Counted from the first letter of the stretch, positions 1 through 6,044 are shown. The stretch is DNA of 9,819 nucleotides from an uncultured Clostridia bacterium (GCA_934463175.1 CAKSIW010000090.1:1-9819); one strand, 5' to 3'. Made by a program: numbers and translations. Notes: generated by a model not told the origin, from the sequence alone.

Positions 1-117
1 TTTCCCAAAAAGCGTCGGCAACGCCTCCGCTTTTTGGGAGCCCTGTTCGCGCTGCTCAAAATTCGGTGTTCAAGCAGTTAATCCGACACAAGCCTGACAG
101 CGGCGCGCAGGGGGTTT
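1..117 (-). repeat. Dispersed structured repeat, conserved module, copy A (cut by window edge)
   Basis: Read on the minus strand, this is nearly the same as the module at 9690-9819: over the shared stretch I count two base differences, near position 90. It holds a 5-bp stem around a conserved loop, then an 11-bp stem with arms 4-14 (CCCAAAAAGCG) and 28-38. Inside that stem are a symmetrical GA/GA internal loop (TC at 15-16 and 26-27 on the plus strand), a GGC/GCC helix and the triloop AAC (GTT on the sense strand). It lies downstream of uxaC in the sense orientation and runs off the left edge. Function is unknown. Confidence 0.85.
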
Positions 118-281
118 GGGGGCGATGCCCCCATAAAAAAAGAGGCATGAGGCACCGCCTCGTAAAAAGGGCGCGGGAAATCTCCCACTAAAAATGGGTT
201 TGGGAAATCCTTCACATAAAGAAGAAAGCTTTTAAAGGGGGCTGCGGGGGCGGCACCCCCGCAAAAAGGGCATTGCCCCCC
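118..281 (-). repeat. Hairpin array, copy A, between uxaC stop and conserved module
   Basis: This is a string of short self-complementary units read on the minus strand after the uxaC stop. Clear hairpins are 268-278 (4 bp, loop ATT on the plus strand), 243-263 (8-bp TGCGGGGG/CCCCCGCA, 5-nt loop), 175-186 (4 bp, 4-nt loop), 149-161 (GAGGC/GCCTC, loop ACC) and 118-132 (GGGGGC/GCCCCC, loop GAT). T-rich spacers separate the units on the minus strand. The last unit and its T-run spacer match the last unit of the array at 9402-9690. No reading frame here looks real. Confidence 0.8.
263..281 (-). terminator. Probable intrinsic terminator of the fruK-uxaC operon
   Basis: On the minus strand, six bases past the uxaC stop, a short GGGC/GCCC stem around AAT is followed at once by five Ts. 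A much stronger 8-bp hairpin (243-263) follows directly. Together they could end transcription. The 4-bp stem alone is weak, so the call rests on the pair. Confidence 0.5.
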
Positions 282-286
282 ATAAA

Positions 287-1654
287 TTAAAAATTAAAAT
301 AATTTACCGCATTTTTATAGCAAATTCCCTCAATAATCGGTTTAAGCAATTCTTCTTCATCGGGATATTCGCCGTTCTCGACCCACTCACCGATGAGATT
401 GCACAAAATCCTTCTGAAATATTCATGCCGCGGATATGAAATGAAGCTGCGGCTGTCGGTCAGCATACCGACAAATCTTCCCAGCAGTCCGAGGTTCGCA
501 AGAGCTGTCATCTGCGCAACCATGCCGTCGCGCTGGTCATTGAACCACCAGCCCGAACCGAACTGAATCTTGCCTGCAACGGGTGCTTTCTGGAAATTTC
601 CGAGCATTGTTGCAAGAACATAATTATCCTTGGGATTGAGGGTATACAGAATCGTTTTCGGCAGTGAATCCGACTTTTCAAGATAGTTCATGAACGCCGC
701 AAGCTTTTCCGCAATTGCAAGGTCGTTTATCGAGTCAAAGCCCGTGTCCGCTCCAAGTTTTTCATACATCACGGTATTGTTGTTGCGGAGCGCGCCGATG
801 TGCAGCTGCATTGCCCAGCCGCGGCGCGTATATTCTTCTGCGCAGACTCTCAGAAGGTCGGTCTTGAACACGTCAATCTCATGCTCCGTGAGTGACTCGC
901 CGCGCATTTTCTTGTCAAACACCGCCTCCGCGTCTCCCTCCGCAAACGGAACATATTCCAATGCGTGGTCGGAAAGACGGCAGCCGTATTCCGCAAAATA
1001 TTCAATTCGGCTCAGAATGAACTTCTTCAGCTCACCGTAGCTCTTCGCGCCTGTCTCTGCGATATACGGCAGGAATGTCTCCTTGCCGATTTCAACCGCC
1101 TTGTCGGGGCGGAATGTGGGCAGCACCTTGACGGAAAAGCCCTCTTCGCGGAGCTGCTTGTGATAGCGCAAATCGTCAATCGGGTCATCGGTCGTGCAGA
1201 GAACCTTCACGTTCGATTTCTCAATCAAAGCCCTTGCGCGGAAATCGTCACGCGCGAGGAGTTCATTGCACCGATTCCAAATCATCTCGGCTGTCTCGGG
1301 GCAGAGCGTCTCGTCAATACCGAAATATCTTTTCAGCTCCAGATGCGTCCAGTGATACATCGGATTGCCGATGCAAAGCGGCAGCATTTCCGCGAACTTC
1401 TGAAACTTCTCGCGGTAGTCCGCGTCTCCCGTTATGTATTTCTCGTCAACACCGTTTGACCTCATAAGCCGCCATTTATAGTGGTCGCCGCCGAGGAAAA
1501 GCTCGCCGATGTTTTCAAAACGGTGATTGTCCGCAATCATTTTCGGAACAAGGTGGCAGTGATAGTCAATAATCGGCATATCCTTTGCAAACTTGTCAAA
1601 AAGTCTGCGTGCGGTTTTTGTTCTAAGCATAAAACTGTCATTGATAAAGCTCAT
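287..1654 (-). CDS. uxaC: Glucuronate (uronate) isomerase
   Basis: UxaC (EC 5.3.1.12) interconverts D-glucuronate and D-fructuronate, and D-galacturonate and D-tagaturonate, the first cytoplasmic step of uronate use. The 455-residue product is close to the usual family length and complete. Visible signatures are the amidohydrolase-like metal motif DYHCHL (residues 30-35), HWTHLELKRYF (101-111), CTTDDPIDD (153-161), QLHIGALRNNN (283-293), GSGWWFND (367-374) and the C-terminal stretch starting GMLTDSRSF (396). The ATG at 1654 is preceded by AAGGAAGG (1663-1670) with 8 bases of spacing. The gene starts 25 bases after the upstream kinase gene on the same strand, so they are likely co-transcribed. 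The later uronate genes (uxuA/uxaB, kdgK, kdgA) are not in the window. Confidence 0.96.
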   Translation of the reverse strand: MSFINDSFMLRTKTARRLFDKFAKDMPIIDYHCHLVPKMIADNHRFENIGELFLGGDHYKWRLMRSNGVDEKYITGDADYREKFQKFAEMLPLCIGNPMYHWTHLELKRYFGIDETLCPETAEMIWNRCNELLARDDFRARALIEKSNVKVLCTTDDPIDDLRYHKQLREEGFSVKVLPTFRPDKAVEIGKETFLPYIAETGAKSYGELKKFILSRIEYFAEYGCRLSDHALEYVPFAEGDAEAVFDKKMRGESLTEHEIDVFKTDLLRVCAEEYTRRGWAMQLHIGALRNNNTVMYEKLGADTGFDSINDLAIAEKLAAFMNYLEKSDSLPKTILYTLNPKDNYVLATMLGNFQKAPVAGKIQFGSGWWFNDQRDGMVAQMTALANLGLLGRFVGMLTDSRSFISYPRHEYFRRILCNLIGEWVENGEYPDEEELLKPIIEGICYKNAVNYFNF

Positions 1655-1676
1655 TACTGATACCTTCCTTAATTAT

Positions 1677-1705
1677 ATATTATAAATTTTTCAAAATATT
1701 TTCAA
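1677..1705 (-). promoter_or_regulatory. Possible internal promoter for uxaC
   Basis: On the minus strand, TTGAAA (1700-1705) and TAATAT (1677-1682) are 17 bp apart, at the very end of the kinase gene and just before the uxaC ribosome binding site. Two TATAAT boxes also lie in this AT-rich stretch but at poor distances from any -35. The signal may only reflect local AT richness. Confidence 0.3.
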
Positions 1706-2582
1706 ACCGTGTCATGTCGGTCAGAGTGCCTCCGAATGCGGTCGCACTCCCTGCGGCAACCGCGCATTTCAGCCGTTCCTCCGCGGATTTGCCGTGCAGC
1801 ATTCCGAAAATGAACCCTGCAACAGCTGAATCGCCTGCGCCGACGGTATATTTCACGTCACCGTGCGGTGCGGCGCAGAAATGCACACCGCCGTCCTCGC
1901 AGACCAGCATTGCGCCGTCTCCGCCGAGAGACAGCAGAACATTCCGCGCACCGAGACGCTGAAGACTCAGGCAGCCCTCCAGAAGCTCGCTGCGCGTTTC
2001 AAGCCTTTTTCCGCATATCTCCTCAAGCTCCTCTCTGTTCGGCTTGATGAGATACGGCGCGGCGTGCAGTGCCGAGAGCAGAACATCGCCGCACGCGTCA
2101 AGAATGACCTTGCCGCGGACACAGGAAATCAGCCTGCCGCAAAGCGGCGCATCGGCATTCGGGGGCAGACTGCCCGAGATGACAAGCAAATCGTCCTCGC
2201 CGATTTCCGAAAGCCTGTTTCCGAGTTCGTCAAGAATGCTGTCCGTGAGCGGACAGCCGACTCCGTTTATCTGTGTTTCACTTCCCGTGCCGGGACAAAT
2301 TATTTTCGTGTTAATGCGGCTTTCGCCGCTTTTCGCCTCAATGAACCGACAGCGGATTTTCTCCGCAGCGAGTTTCCCGAGAATTATTTTCCCTGTGCCG
2401 CCGCCGACAATGCCGAGAGCGGTGTTTTCAATCCCGAGGTGCGCAAGAACCGCGGAAACGTTGATTCCCTTGCCGCCGGCGCGAATTTCGGACGCGTCTG
2501 CACGGCAGATTTTCCCGATTCCGAAGCCGTCCGCCGTGACAACATAATCAAGCGACGGATTGAGCGTGAGTGTATATACCAT
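1680..2582 (-). CDS. fruK: 1-phosphofructokinase / tagatose-6-phosphate kinase family (PfkB fold)
   Basis: A ribokinase/PfkB-family sugar-phosphate kinase, most like FruK (fructose-1-phosphate to fructose-1,6-bisphosphate) or LacC (tagatose-6-phosphate). The 300-residue product begins MVYTLTLNPSLDYVV, typical of this subfamily. It carries the substrate-side GGKGINVS motif (36-43), SGSLPP (136-141), KPN (180-182), SLGGDGA (218-224) and the catalytic GAGDS motif (248-252, base Asp251). An in-frame ATG at 2591 abuts the Shine-Dalgarno GGGAG (2592-2596) with no spacing, so the second ATG at 2582, nine bases away, is the better start. It is first of a two-gene unit with uxaC. FruK genes usually sit beside a fructose PTS transporter and FruR; neither is present, so the exact substrate is uncertain. 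It does not look like 2-keto-3-deoxygluconate kinase (KdgK). Confidence 0.88.
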   Translation of the reverse strand: MVYTLTLNPSLDYVVTADGFGIGKICRADASEIRAGGKGINVSAVLAHLGIENTALGIVGGGTGKIILGKLAAEKIRCRFIEAKSGESRINTKIICPGTGSETQINGVGCPLTDSILDELGNRLSEIGEDDLLVISGSLPPNADAPLCGRLISCVRGKVILDACGDVLLSALHAAPYLIKPNREELEEICGKRLETRSELLEGCLSLQRLGARNVLLSLGGDGAMLVCEDGGVHFCAAPHGDVKYTVGAGDSAVAGFIFGMLHGKSAEERLKCAVAAGSATAFGGTLTDMTRFENILKNL

Positions 2583-2605
2583 TTTCTGCATCTCCCATTG
2601 CTTCT

Positions 2606-2634
2606 ATATTATCACATCGCGCCTCAGTTTGCAA
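2606..2634 (-). promoter_or_regulatory. SigA-type promoter for the fruK-uxaC operon
   Basis: On the minus strand, TTGCAA (2629-2634) and TAATAT (2606-2611) are separated by exactly 17 bp. TGA directly before the -10 gives an extended -10 element. The predicted start of transcription is near 2599, giving a very short leader that begins close to the ribosome binding site at 2592-2596. Confidence 0.65.
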
Positions 2635-2663
2635 GTATTTTGACGGAAATATGCCGAAAATAC

Positions 2664-2692
2664 TTTACTTTTACGGCAGAATATGTTAACAT
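2664..2692 (+). promoter_or_regulatory. Candidate promoter for the paaK operon
   Basis: TTTACT (2664-2669) and TAACAT (2687-2692) are 17 bp apart, with TGT just before the -10 (extended -10). Each box matches consensus at four of six positions. A second reading, TTTACG with TATAGG eight to nine bases further on, is also possible. With the first reading, transcription would start near 2699, at the foot of the stem-loop 2697-2740. Confidence 0.4.
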
Positions 2693-2696
2693 TATA

Positions 2697-2740
2697 GGCA
2701 TAAGAAACACGAACCGAGTGTTGTTCGGAGCTCTTATGCC
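2697..2740 (+). promoter_or_regulatory. Stem-loop in the presumed paaK leader
   Basis: A perfect 9-bp inverted repeat, GGCATAAGA (2697-2705) and TCTTATGCC (2732-2740), encloses a smaller CCGA/TCGG stem (2714-2717 with 2725-2728). An alternative inner pairing AACAC/GTGTT (2706-2710 with 2718-2722) excludes the CCGA/TCGG stem. No T-run follows, so it is not a terminator. It could be an operator or a leader RNA structure. The paaK ribosome binding site GAGGTGA lies 13 bases downstream. Confidence 0.5.
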
Positions 2741-2769
2741 ATAATAAACAGATGAGGTGACAACGGAAT

Positions 2770-4071
2770 ATGGCAATATATCAGAAAGAAATTGAATGTA
2801 TGGACAGGGAGGAGCTGAAAAAGCTCCAGGGAGAGCGGCTTGTTTGGCAGGTCGGGCGTATGTATGAAAACGTTCCGCTTTTCAGACAGCGCATGGACGA
2901 AATGGGTCTGACGCCTGCGGACATAAAGGGGGTCTGCGACCTCTCCAAACTGCCGTTCTCATATAAAAAGGATTTGCGCGACTGCTATCCCTACGGCTTG
3001 TTTGCCGCGCCGATGAAGGATATTGTCAGAGTTCACGCGTCAAGCGGAACCACGGGAAAGCAGATTGTTGTGGGATATACCCGTCATGACCTTGACATGT
3101 GGGCGGACTGCATGGCGCGTCAGATTGCGGCTGTCGGAGGCGGCGAGGACGATTTTGTTCAGGTTTCCTACGGCTATGGACTGTTCACGGGCGGTCTGGG
3201 CGCACACGGCGGAGCGGAGCGGATCGGCGCAACGGTCATTCCGACCTCGTCGGGCAACACCCGGAGACAGATTCAGACAATGATTGATTTCGGAACAACC
3301 GTTCTGTGCTGCACGCCGTCATATGCGATGTATCTCGGCGAAGCAATTGCTGAGATGGGTGTGAAGGATAAGCTGAAGCTCAAAGCGGGAATTTTCGGCG
3401 CAGAGCCGTGGACGGAGGATATGCGCGCTGCAATTGAGAGCAGTCTCGGAATCCGCGCATATGACGTATACGGACTTTCCGAGGTCATGGGACCCGGTGT
3501 TGCGTATGAATGCGAATGCCAGCGCGGTATGCATGTTTCGGAGGATATGTTCATTCCCGAGATAATCGACCCCGACACGGGCGAGGTTCTGCCCGAGGGC
3601 GCGTCGGGTGAGCTTGTGTTCACCACAATAACCAAGGAGGGCTTCCCTGTCATTCGCTACAGAACGCGTGACATATGCTCACTGAACTATGAAAAATGCA
3701 GCTGCGGCAGAACATTTGTGAGAATGAACAAGCCGACGGGCAGAAGCGATGATATGCTGATTATCCGCGGCGTGAATGTGTTCCCGTCGCAGATTGAGGA
3801 GGTTCTGCTCCGAATCGGCGGTGATATAACCCCGAACTATCAGATTGTGGTCGGCAGAGTGAACAACACCGATACGCTGGAGGTTCAGGTTGAGATGTCG
3901 GATCGGTTCTTTGCGGACGACATCAAGTCGATTGAAAAGGTTGAAAGAAACATTAAGGAACAGCTGAGGTCGGTTCTCGGACTTTCCGCCAAGGTGACGC
4001 TTGTCAGCCCGAAAAGCATTGTTCGCAGTGAGGGCAAGGCGAAAAGAGTAATCGACAACAGAAAGCTGTAG
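2770..4071 (+). CDS. paaK: Phenylacetate (arylacetate)-CoA ligase
   Basis: An ANL-superfamily adenylating enzyme of the PaaK type (EC 6.2.1.30). It activates phenylacetate or a related arylacetate with ATP to the acyl-AMP and then the CoA thioester, in the cytoplasm. The 433-residue length is normal. Visible motifs are the P-loop-like SSGTTGK (91-97), YGYGLFTGG (134-142), the AEPW segment (211-214), YDVYGLSE (231-238), RYRTRD (296-301), GRSDDMLIIRGVNVFPSQIE (324-343) and the C-terminal EGKAKRVID (421-429) containing the lysine used in adenylation. The ATG has GAGGTGA (2754-2760) nine bases upstream. In anaerobes this enzyme is often encoded beside an ACT-domain protein and indolepyruvate:ferredoxin oxidoreductase (iorAB). 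The ACT gene follows here, but iorAB is absent from the window. Indoleacetate or similar acids are plausible alternative substrates. Confidence 0.95.
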   Translation: MAIYQKEIECMDREELKKLQGERLVWQVGRMYENVPLFRQRMDEMGLTPADIKGVCDLSKLPFSYKKDLRDCYPYGLFAAPMKDIVRVHASSGTTGKQIVVGYTRHDLDMWADCMARQIAAVGGGEDDFVQVSYGYGLFTGGLGAHGGAERIGATVIPTSSGNTRRQIQTMIDFGTTVLCCTPSYAMYLGEAIAEMGVKDKLKLKAGIFGAEPWTEDMRAAIESSLGIRAYDVYGLSEVMGPGVAYECECQRGMHVSEDMFIPEIIDPDTGEVLPEGASGELVFTTITKEGFPVIRYRTRDICSLNYEKCSCGRTFVRMNKPTGRSDDMLIIRGVNVFPSQIEEVLLRIGGDITPNYQIVVGRVNNTDTLEVQVEMSDRFFADDIKSIEKVERNIKEQLRSVLGLSAKVTLVSPKSIVRSEGKAKRVIDNRKL

Positions 4072-4109
4072 GATTATACGCGGCATATGCCAAAAAGGAG
4101 GCTACACTT

Positions 4110-4541
4110 ATGTTTATTAAGCAGGTTTCGGTTTTCATTGAAAACAAATCGGGAAAAATTGCGGACGTCATCGGGGTTCTGGGCGACAACGGGATTGACA
4201 TCAGTGCGCTTTCGGTTGCCGACACGACCGATTTCGGTATTGTGCGCATGATCGTGAACGACCATGTCAAGGCGGAGAAGGTTCTGCGCGATTTCGGCGC
4301 GGTTGTCAAGGTGACGGACGTTCTCGGCGTGGGCGTTGCGGACGTTCCGGGCGGTCTTGCGGGGGCTTTGCATGTTCTGAAGGACTGCGGAATTGAGATT
4401 GACTATATTTATGCCTTTGTCGGCAAGAGTGACAAGGGTGCGCTGGTTGTCATGAAGGTCAGCGACCCCGAGGGTGCAATGAAAGCGTTTGAAGGGAACG
4501 GAATCAAGACAGTTTCCGCGGAGGACGTATACCGTATCTGA
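4110..4541 (+). CDS. Tandem ACT-domain protein paired with PaaK
   Basis: A 143-residue protein with two ACT-like halves, about 1-70 and 71-143. The first opens with KQVSVFIENKSGKIADV and the second with the VPGGLAGALHVL loop (79-90). Each has the betaalphabeta pattern and the glycine-containing turn where ACT domains bind amino acids (NGIDISALSV at 28-37, CGIEIDYIYAF at 93-103). It has no catalytic domain. Proteins of this kind commonly follow paaK in anaerobes and are presumed to sense an aromatic or branched-chain amino acid, but the ligand is not shown by the sequence. Its strong ribosome binding site AAGGAGG (4095-4101) is 8 bases from the ATG, and the gene starts 38 bases after paaK. A perfect 10-bp palindrome GGCATATGCC (4082-4091) lies in the gap. 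Confidence 0.9.
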   Translation: MFIKQVSVFIENKSGKIADVIGVLGDNGIDISALSVADTTDFGIVRMIVNDHVKAEKVLRDFGAVVKVTDVLGVGVADVPGGLAGALHVLKDCGIEIDYIYAFVGKSDKGALVVMKVSDPEGAMKAFEGNGIKTVSAEDVYRI

Positions 4542-4558
4542 CGGAGGTGGTTTCGGCT

Positions 4559-5284
4559 ATGAAGCTTTCGGAACGGTTAAAGCTTGGATTCTGGCGGCTG
4601 AAATACAGAATGCGCGGCGGATATTCCGCCGCGTTCATTATCACGGACGAAAAAAAGAAGAACGATTTTGAGAGGCTGTGTGACCGTGTTGCGGCAGAGA
4701 CCGTGCCGTGTCTGCACAGTCTTGATGAGGTTCGGGAATATATTTCGGAAAAGTATGGCGCGGAAATGCACGAAATGACCGAAGGTGCGCGCAGGATTTT
4801 CAAGGCGAATGTGATACAGCGGCATTTCCCCGAGGTGCTTTCGGTTGCCGAAGTGAAGCTGCGCGATGACGGAAAAATGCCGTCACGGCGCGAAATGCGT
4901 GAATATACCGAGGCGTCGCAGGCAAGGTTTAAAGAGGCTTTGGGGTTTTCCGAAGATGCGCTTGGGCTGAAAATATCGCACTTTGAATTTGAATATGTGA
5001 CAAAGAGCGGGAAGCAGATACCTTTTTCGGTTACGACTGAGGACAGGAGCGGTGAGCTGTCGGTCGAAGCGTGTGCGGAGCGGAACACAGCAGCGGAATG
5101 TGCGGCGGACGGAAACGGGACGCACCGCGCGGAAGATGAGGCTGATCTGTGCCGTGCGGAAGATGAGACTGAACTGCGCCGCGTTGCGGAGGATATTGTT
5201 GTTTTCCGCGGAGTGAGTGCGGAGGATATTGAAAACCGAACGGAAAGGTTTATGGGCTATGCATATATTATTTCGGGGGCGTAG
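4559..5284 (+). CDS. Hypothetical protein, third gene of the paaK operon
   Basis: I do not recognise this 241-residue, charged, apparently cytoplasmic protein. It has no signal peptide or membrane segment. The N-terminal 160 residues look like a compact domain (GYSAAFIITDEKKKNDFERL at 21-40, then alternating helices and FEFEYVTKSGKQIPFSV at 142-158). Residues 160-215 are low complexity, with imperfect nine-residue repeats of the form AEDExxLxR (190-208), encoded by a 27-bp tandem DNA repeat at about 5129-5182. The start is the ATG at 4559, 11 bases after GGAGG (4543-4547); an in-frame GTG at 4547 overlaps that ribosome binding site and is less likely. Only 17 bases separate it from the ACT gene, so translation is probably coupled. 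Its TAG stop lies in the loop of a repeat hairpin (5271-5293), so the last residues may derive from the repeat. Confidence 0.75.
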   Translation: MKLSERLKLGFWRLKYRMRGGYSAAFIITDEKKKNDFERLCDRVAAETVPCLHSLDEVREYISEKYGAEMHEMTEGARRIFKANVIQRHFPEVLSVAEVKLRDDGKMPSRREMREYTEASQARFKEALGFSEDALGLKISHFEFEYVTKSGKQIPFSVTTEDRSGELSVEACAERNTAAECAADGNGTHRAEDEADLCRAEDETELRRVAEDIVVFRGVSAEDIENRTERFMGYAYIISGA

Positions 5285-5425
5285 CCCCCGAAACCCCCTG
5301 TGCGCCGTAATTGGTCATGTGTCGGAATTGCTTTGCTCGAACACCGAATTTTACGAGCAGCGCGAGTAGGGCTCCCAAAAAGCGGAGGCGTTGCCGACGC
5401 TTTTGGGGAAAGAGGAGCAGCCAAG
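5271..5425 (+). repeat. Dispersed structured repeat, copy B (diverged)
   Basis: It opens with a perfect 10-bp hairpin, arms 5271-5280 and 5284-5293 around the triloop GTA. The same conserved module as in copies A and C follows, with many substitutions in its first half. The first internal stem is TGCTCG/CGAGCA (5334-5339 with 5354-5359), around the same ACACCGAATTTT loop core. The second stem (CCC at 5374 to GGGG ending 5408) keeps the GA/GA internal loop (5385-5386 and 5396-5397) and triloop GTT (5390-5392). It ends AGAGGAGCAGCCAAGC, shared with copy C as far as the window edge. It lies 3' of the paaK operon in the sense orientation. Confidence 0.85.
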
Positions 5426-5487
5426 CTCAAAGTGATGTCCGACCGACAAGGGAGGACTGAACATAATTGCTTGCGCTGCTCCGATGA
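5426..5487 (+). repeat. Module M, first copy (M1)
   Basis: This directly follows copy B. The core hairpin is GTCC-GA-CC (5437-5444), loop GACAA (5445-5449), GG-GA-GGAC (5450-5457): a four-pair helix, a tandem G-A/G-A internal loop and a two-pair cap. The flanks (AAGCTCAAAG before, GCTTGCGCTGC after) are related to those of M2 at 5750-5812 and could form a closing stem. Confidence 0.65.
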
Positions 5488-5491
5488 CGCC

Positions 5492-5528
5492 GCACAGATT
5501 AAAGCCGCAGTCAGCGGCTTTGCTGTGC
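5492..5528 (+). terminator. Large stem-loop, possible terminator of the paaK operon
   Basis: An inner 8-bp stem AAAGCCGC/GCGGCTTT (5501-5508 with 5514-5521, loop AGTCA) sits on an outer stem GCACAG/CTGTGC (5492-5497 with 5523-5528), across a 3/1 internal loop. The A-run/T-run around a GC core resembles an intrinsic terminator working in both directions, but only three Ts follow the stem. Confidence 0.4.
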
Positions 5529-5577
5529 TGAACCGTGCGCACATTATGGAAATTGATTAATTCGTGCGCACGGTTCA
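5529..5577 (+). repeat. Perfect 14-bp inverted repeat with 21-nt loop
   Basis: The arms TGAACCGTGCGCAC (5529-5542) and GTGCGCACGGTTCA (5564-5577) are perfectly complementary, and the loop is AT-rich. It abuts the stem-loop ending at 5528 with no gap. There is no T-run after it on either strand. It is the longest uninterrupted stem in the window, and its role is unknown. Confidence 0.75.
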
Positions 5578-5625
5578 CGTCAAAAATCCGTGTTTCTCGC
5601 AAAATCCGACATCATAACCAATAAC

Positions 5626-5666
5626 AAGGCGCGGAGTAAAGTGCTTTTTTGCAGACAAACTGTGAA
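5626..5666 (+). repeat. 41-bp direct repeat R2, first copy
   Basis: It begins AAGGCGCGGAGTAAAG and ends CAAACTGTGAA. It matches 6004-6044 at 40 of 41 positions; the only difference is A versus G at the twelfth base. With its partner it brackets the 337-bp block of S, M and Q-like modules. Confidence 0.9.
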
Positions 5667-5696
5667 GCAGAGCAAAACGTTCGTTGTCCGTCACAA

Positions 5697-5744
5697 TTCG
5701 GTCGATTTACAAATTGACCGAAAATCCCCCTTTTCCAAAGGGGG
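5697..5744 (+). repeat. Module S, first copy (two hairpins)
   Basis: The first hairpin, 5697-5722, has an 11-pair stem (TTCGGTC/GACCGAA at its base) with one G-T pair. The second, 5726-5744, is CCCCCTTT/AAAGGGGG around the triloop TCC. Both recur 118 bp downstream at 5815-5862. Confidence 0.8.
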
Positions 5745-5749
5745 CAACC

Positions 5750-5812
5750 AAGCGCAGAGCGACTGTCCGACCGAACAGGGAGGACGGAGCATAAACGCTT
5801 GCGCTGCGACGA
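5750..5812 (+). repeat. Module M, second copy (M2)
   Basis: The core hairpin is GTCC (5765-5768), GA, CC, loop GAACA (5773-5777), GG, GA, GGAC (5782-5785), again with a tandem G-A/G-A internal loop. An outer closing stem AGCGCA/TGCGCT (5751-5756 with 5800-5805) is perfect. Remnants of a further M tail lie at about 5666-5696. Confidence 0.7.
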
Positions 5813-5814
5813 CA

Positions 5815-5885
5815 TTCGGGCGATTGTAAATCGACCGAACATCCCCCATTTTCCAAAGGGGGGCGGCAAGTGCAACGCACTTGCC
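5815..5885 (+). repeat. Module S, second copy, plus an extra hairpin
   Basis: Hairpin 5815-5839 has 10 pairs, one G-A mismatch and triloop GTA. Hairpin 5843-5862 is CCCCC/GGGGG plus TTT/AAA with one bulged A and triloop TCC. Hairpin 5865-5885 is GGCAAGTGC/GCACTTGCC around triloop AAC and has no counterpart in the first S copy. Confidence 0.8.
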
Positions 5886-5896
5886 TTGGGGGGGTT

Positions 5897-5935
5897 AGGG
5901 CTCCCGAAAAGCAGAGCTTTTTGGGATAGAGGAGC
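5897..5935 (+). repeat. Shortened copy of the conserved stem (Q-like)
   Basis: It shares the frame of the main stem in copies A to C (GGGCTCCC before, GAGGAGC after). The stem here is CCCGAAAAGC/GCTTTTTGGG (5903-5912 with 5916-5925) around triloop AGA, so the inner helix and GA/GA loop are missing. The G-T pair keeps the stem closed. Confidence 0.7.
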
Positions 5936-5944
5936 GCGCGGGCT

Positions 5945-6003
5945 AAAAGCGACTGCGTGACCGAACAGGTCGCGCGGAGCAAAAATGTCCGCTGCGCGAC
6001 GAT
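5945..6003 (+). repeat. Module M, third copy (M3)
   Basis: The core hairpin is GCGTGACC (5955-5962), loop GAACA (5963-5967), GGTCGCGC (5968-5975). The stem is fully paired for 8 bp: the GA/GA site of M1 and M2 is GA/TC here, and the lower helix has changed on both sides while staying complementary. R2 follows it directly. Confidence 0.7.
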
Positions 6004-6044
6004 AAGGCGCGGAGTGAAGTGCTTTTTTGCAGACAAACTGTGAA
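6004..6044 (+). repeat. 41-bp direct repeat R2, second copy
   Basis: It is identical to 5626-5666 except for one base. It ends 54 bases before the start of the large secreted-protein gene and so probably lies in its leader or just upstream. I see no convincing promoter between here and 6099. Confidence 0.9.

Noticed and set aside
1863..2744. 293-codon open frame on the plus strand opposite the kinase gene
   Set aside because: It is antisense to a clear kinase with all its motifs. The translation is compositionally odd and has no ribosome binding site. GC-rich third positions often open such shadow frames.
4504..5088. 194-codon open frame on the minus strand opposite the operon's third gene
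   Set aside because: It is serine-rich shadow sequence with no ribosome binding site. The plus-strand gene has a strong one and an operon position.
5271..5431. Copy B as a tRNA or known small RNA gene
   Set aside because: There is no cloverleaf with T-arm and anticodon arm and no CCA-compatible acceptor stem. The structure is a chain of hairpins that I cannot match to a known RNA family.
5257..5560. Open frames over copy B (5300-5560 plus, 5257-5544 minus)
   Set aside because: They share residues with frames over copy C only because the DNA repeat is shared. Neither has a ribosome binding site, and the fold explains the conservation better.
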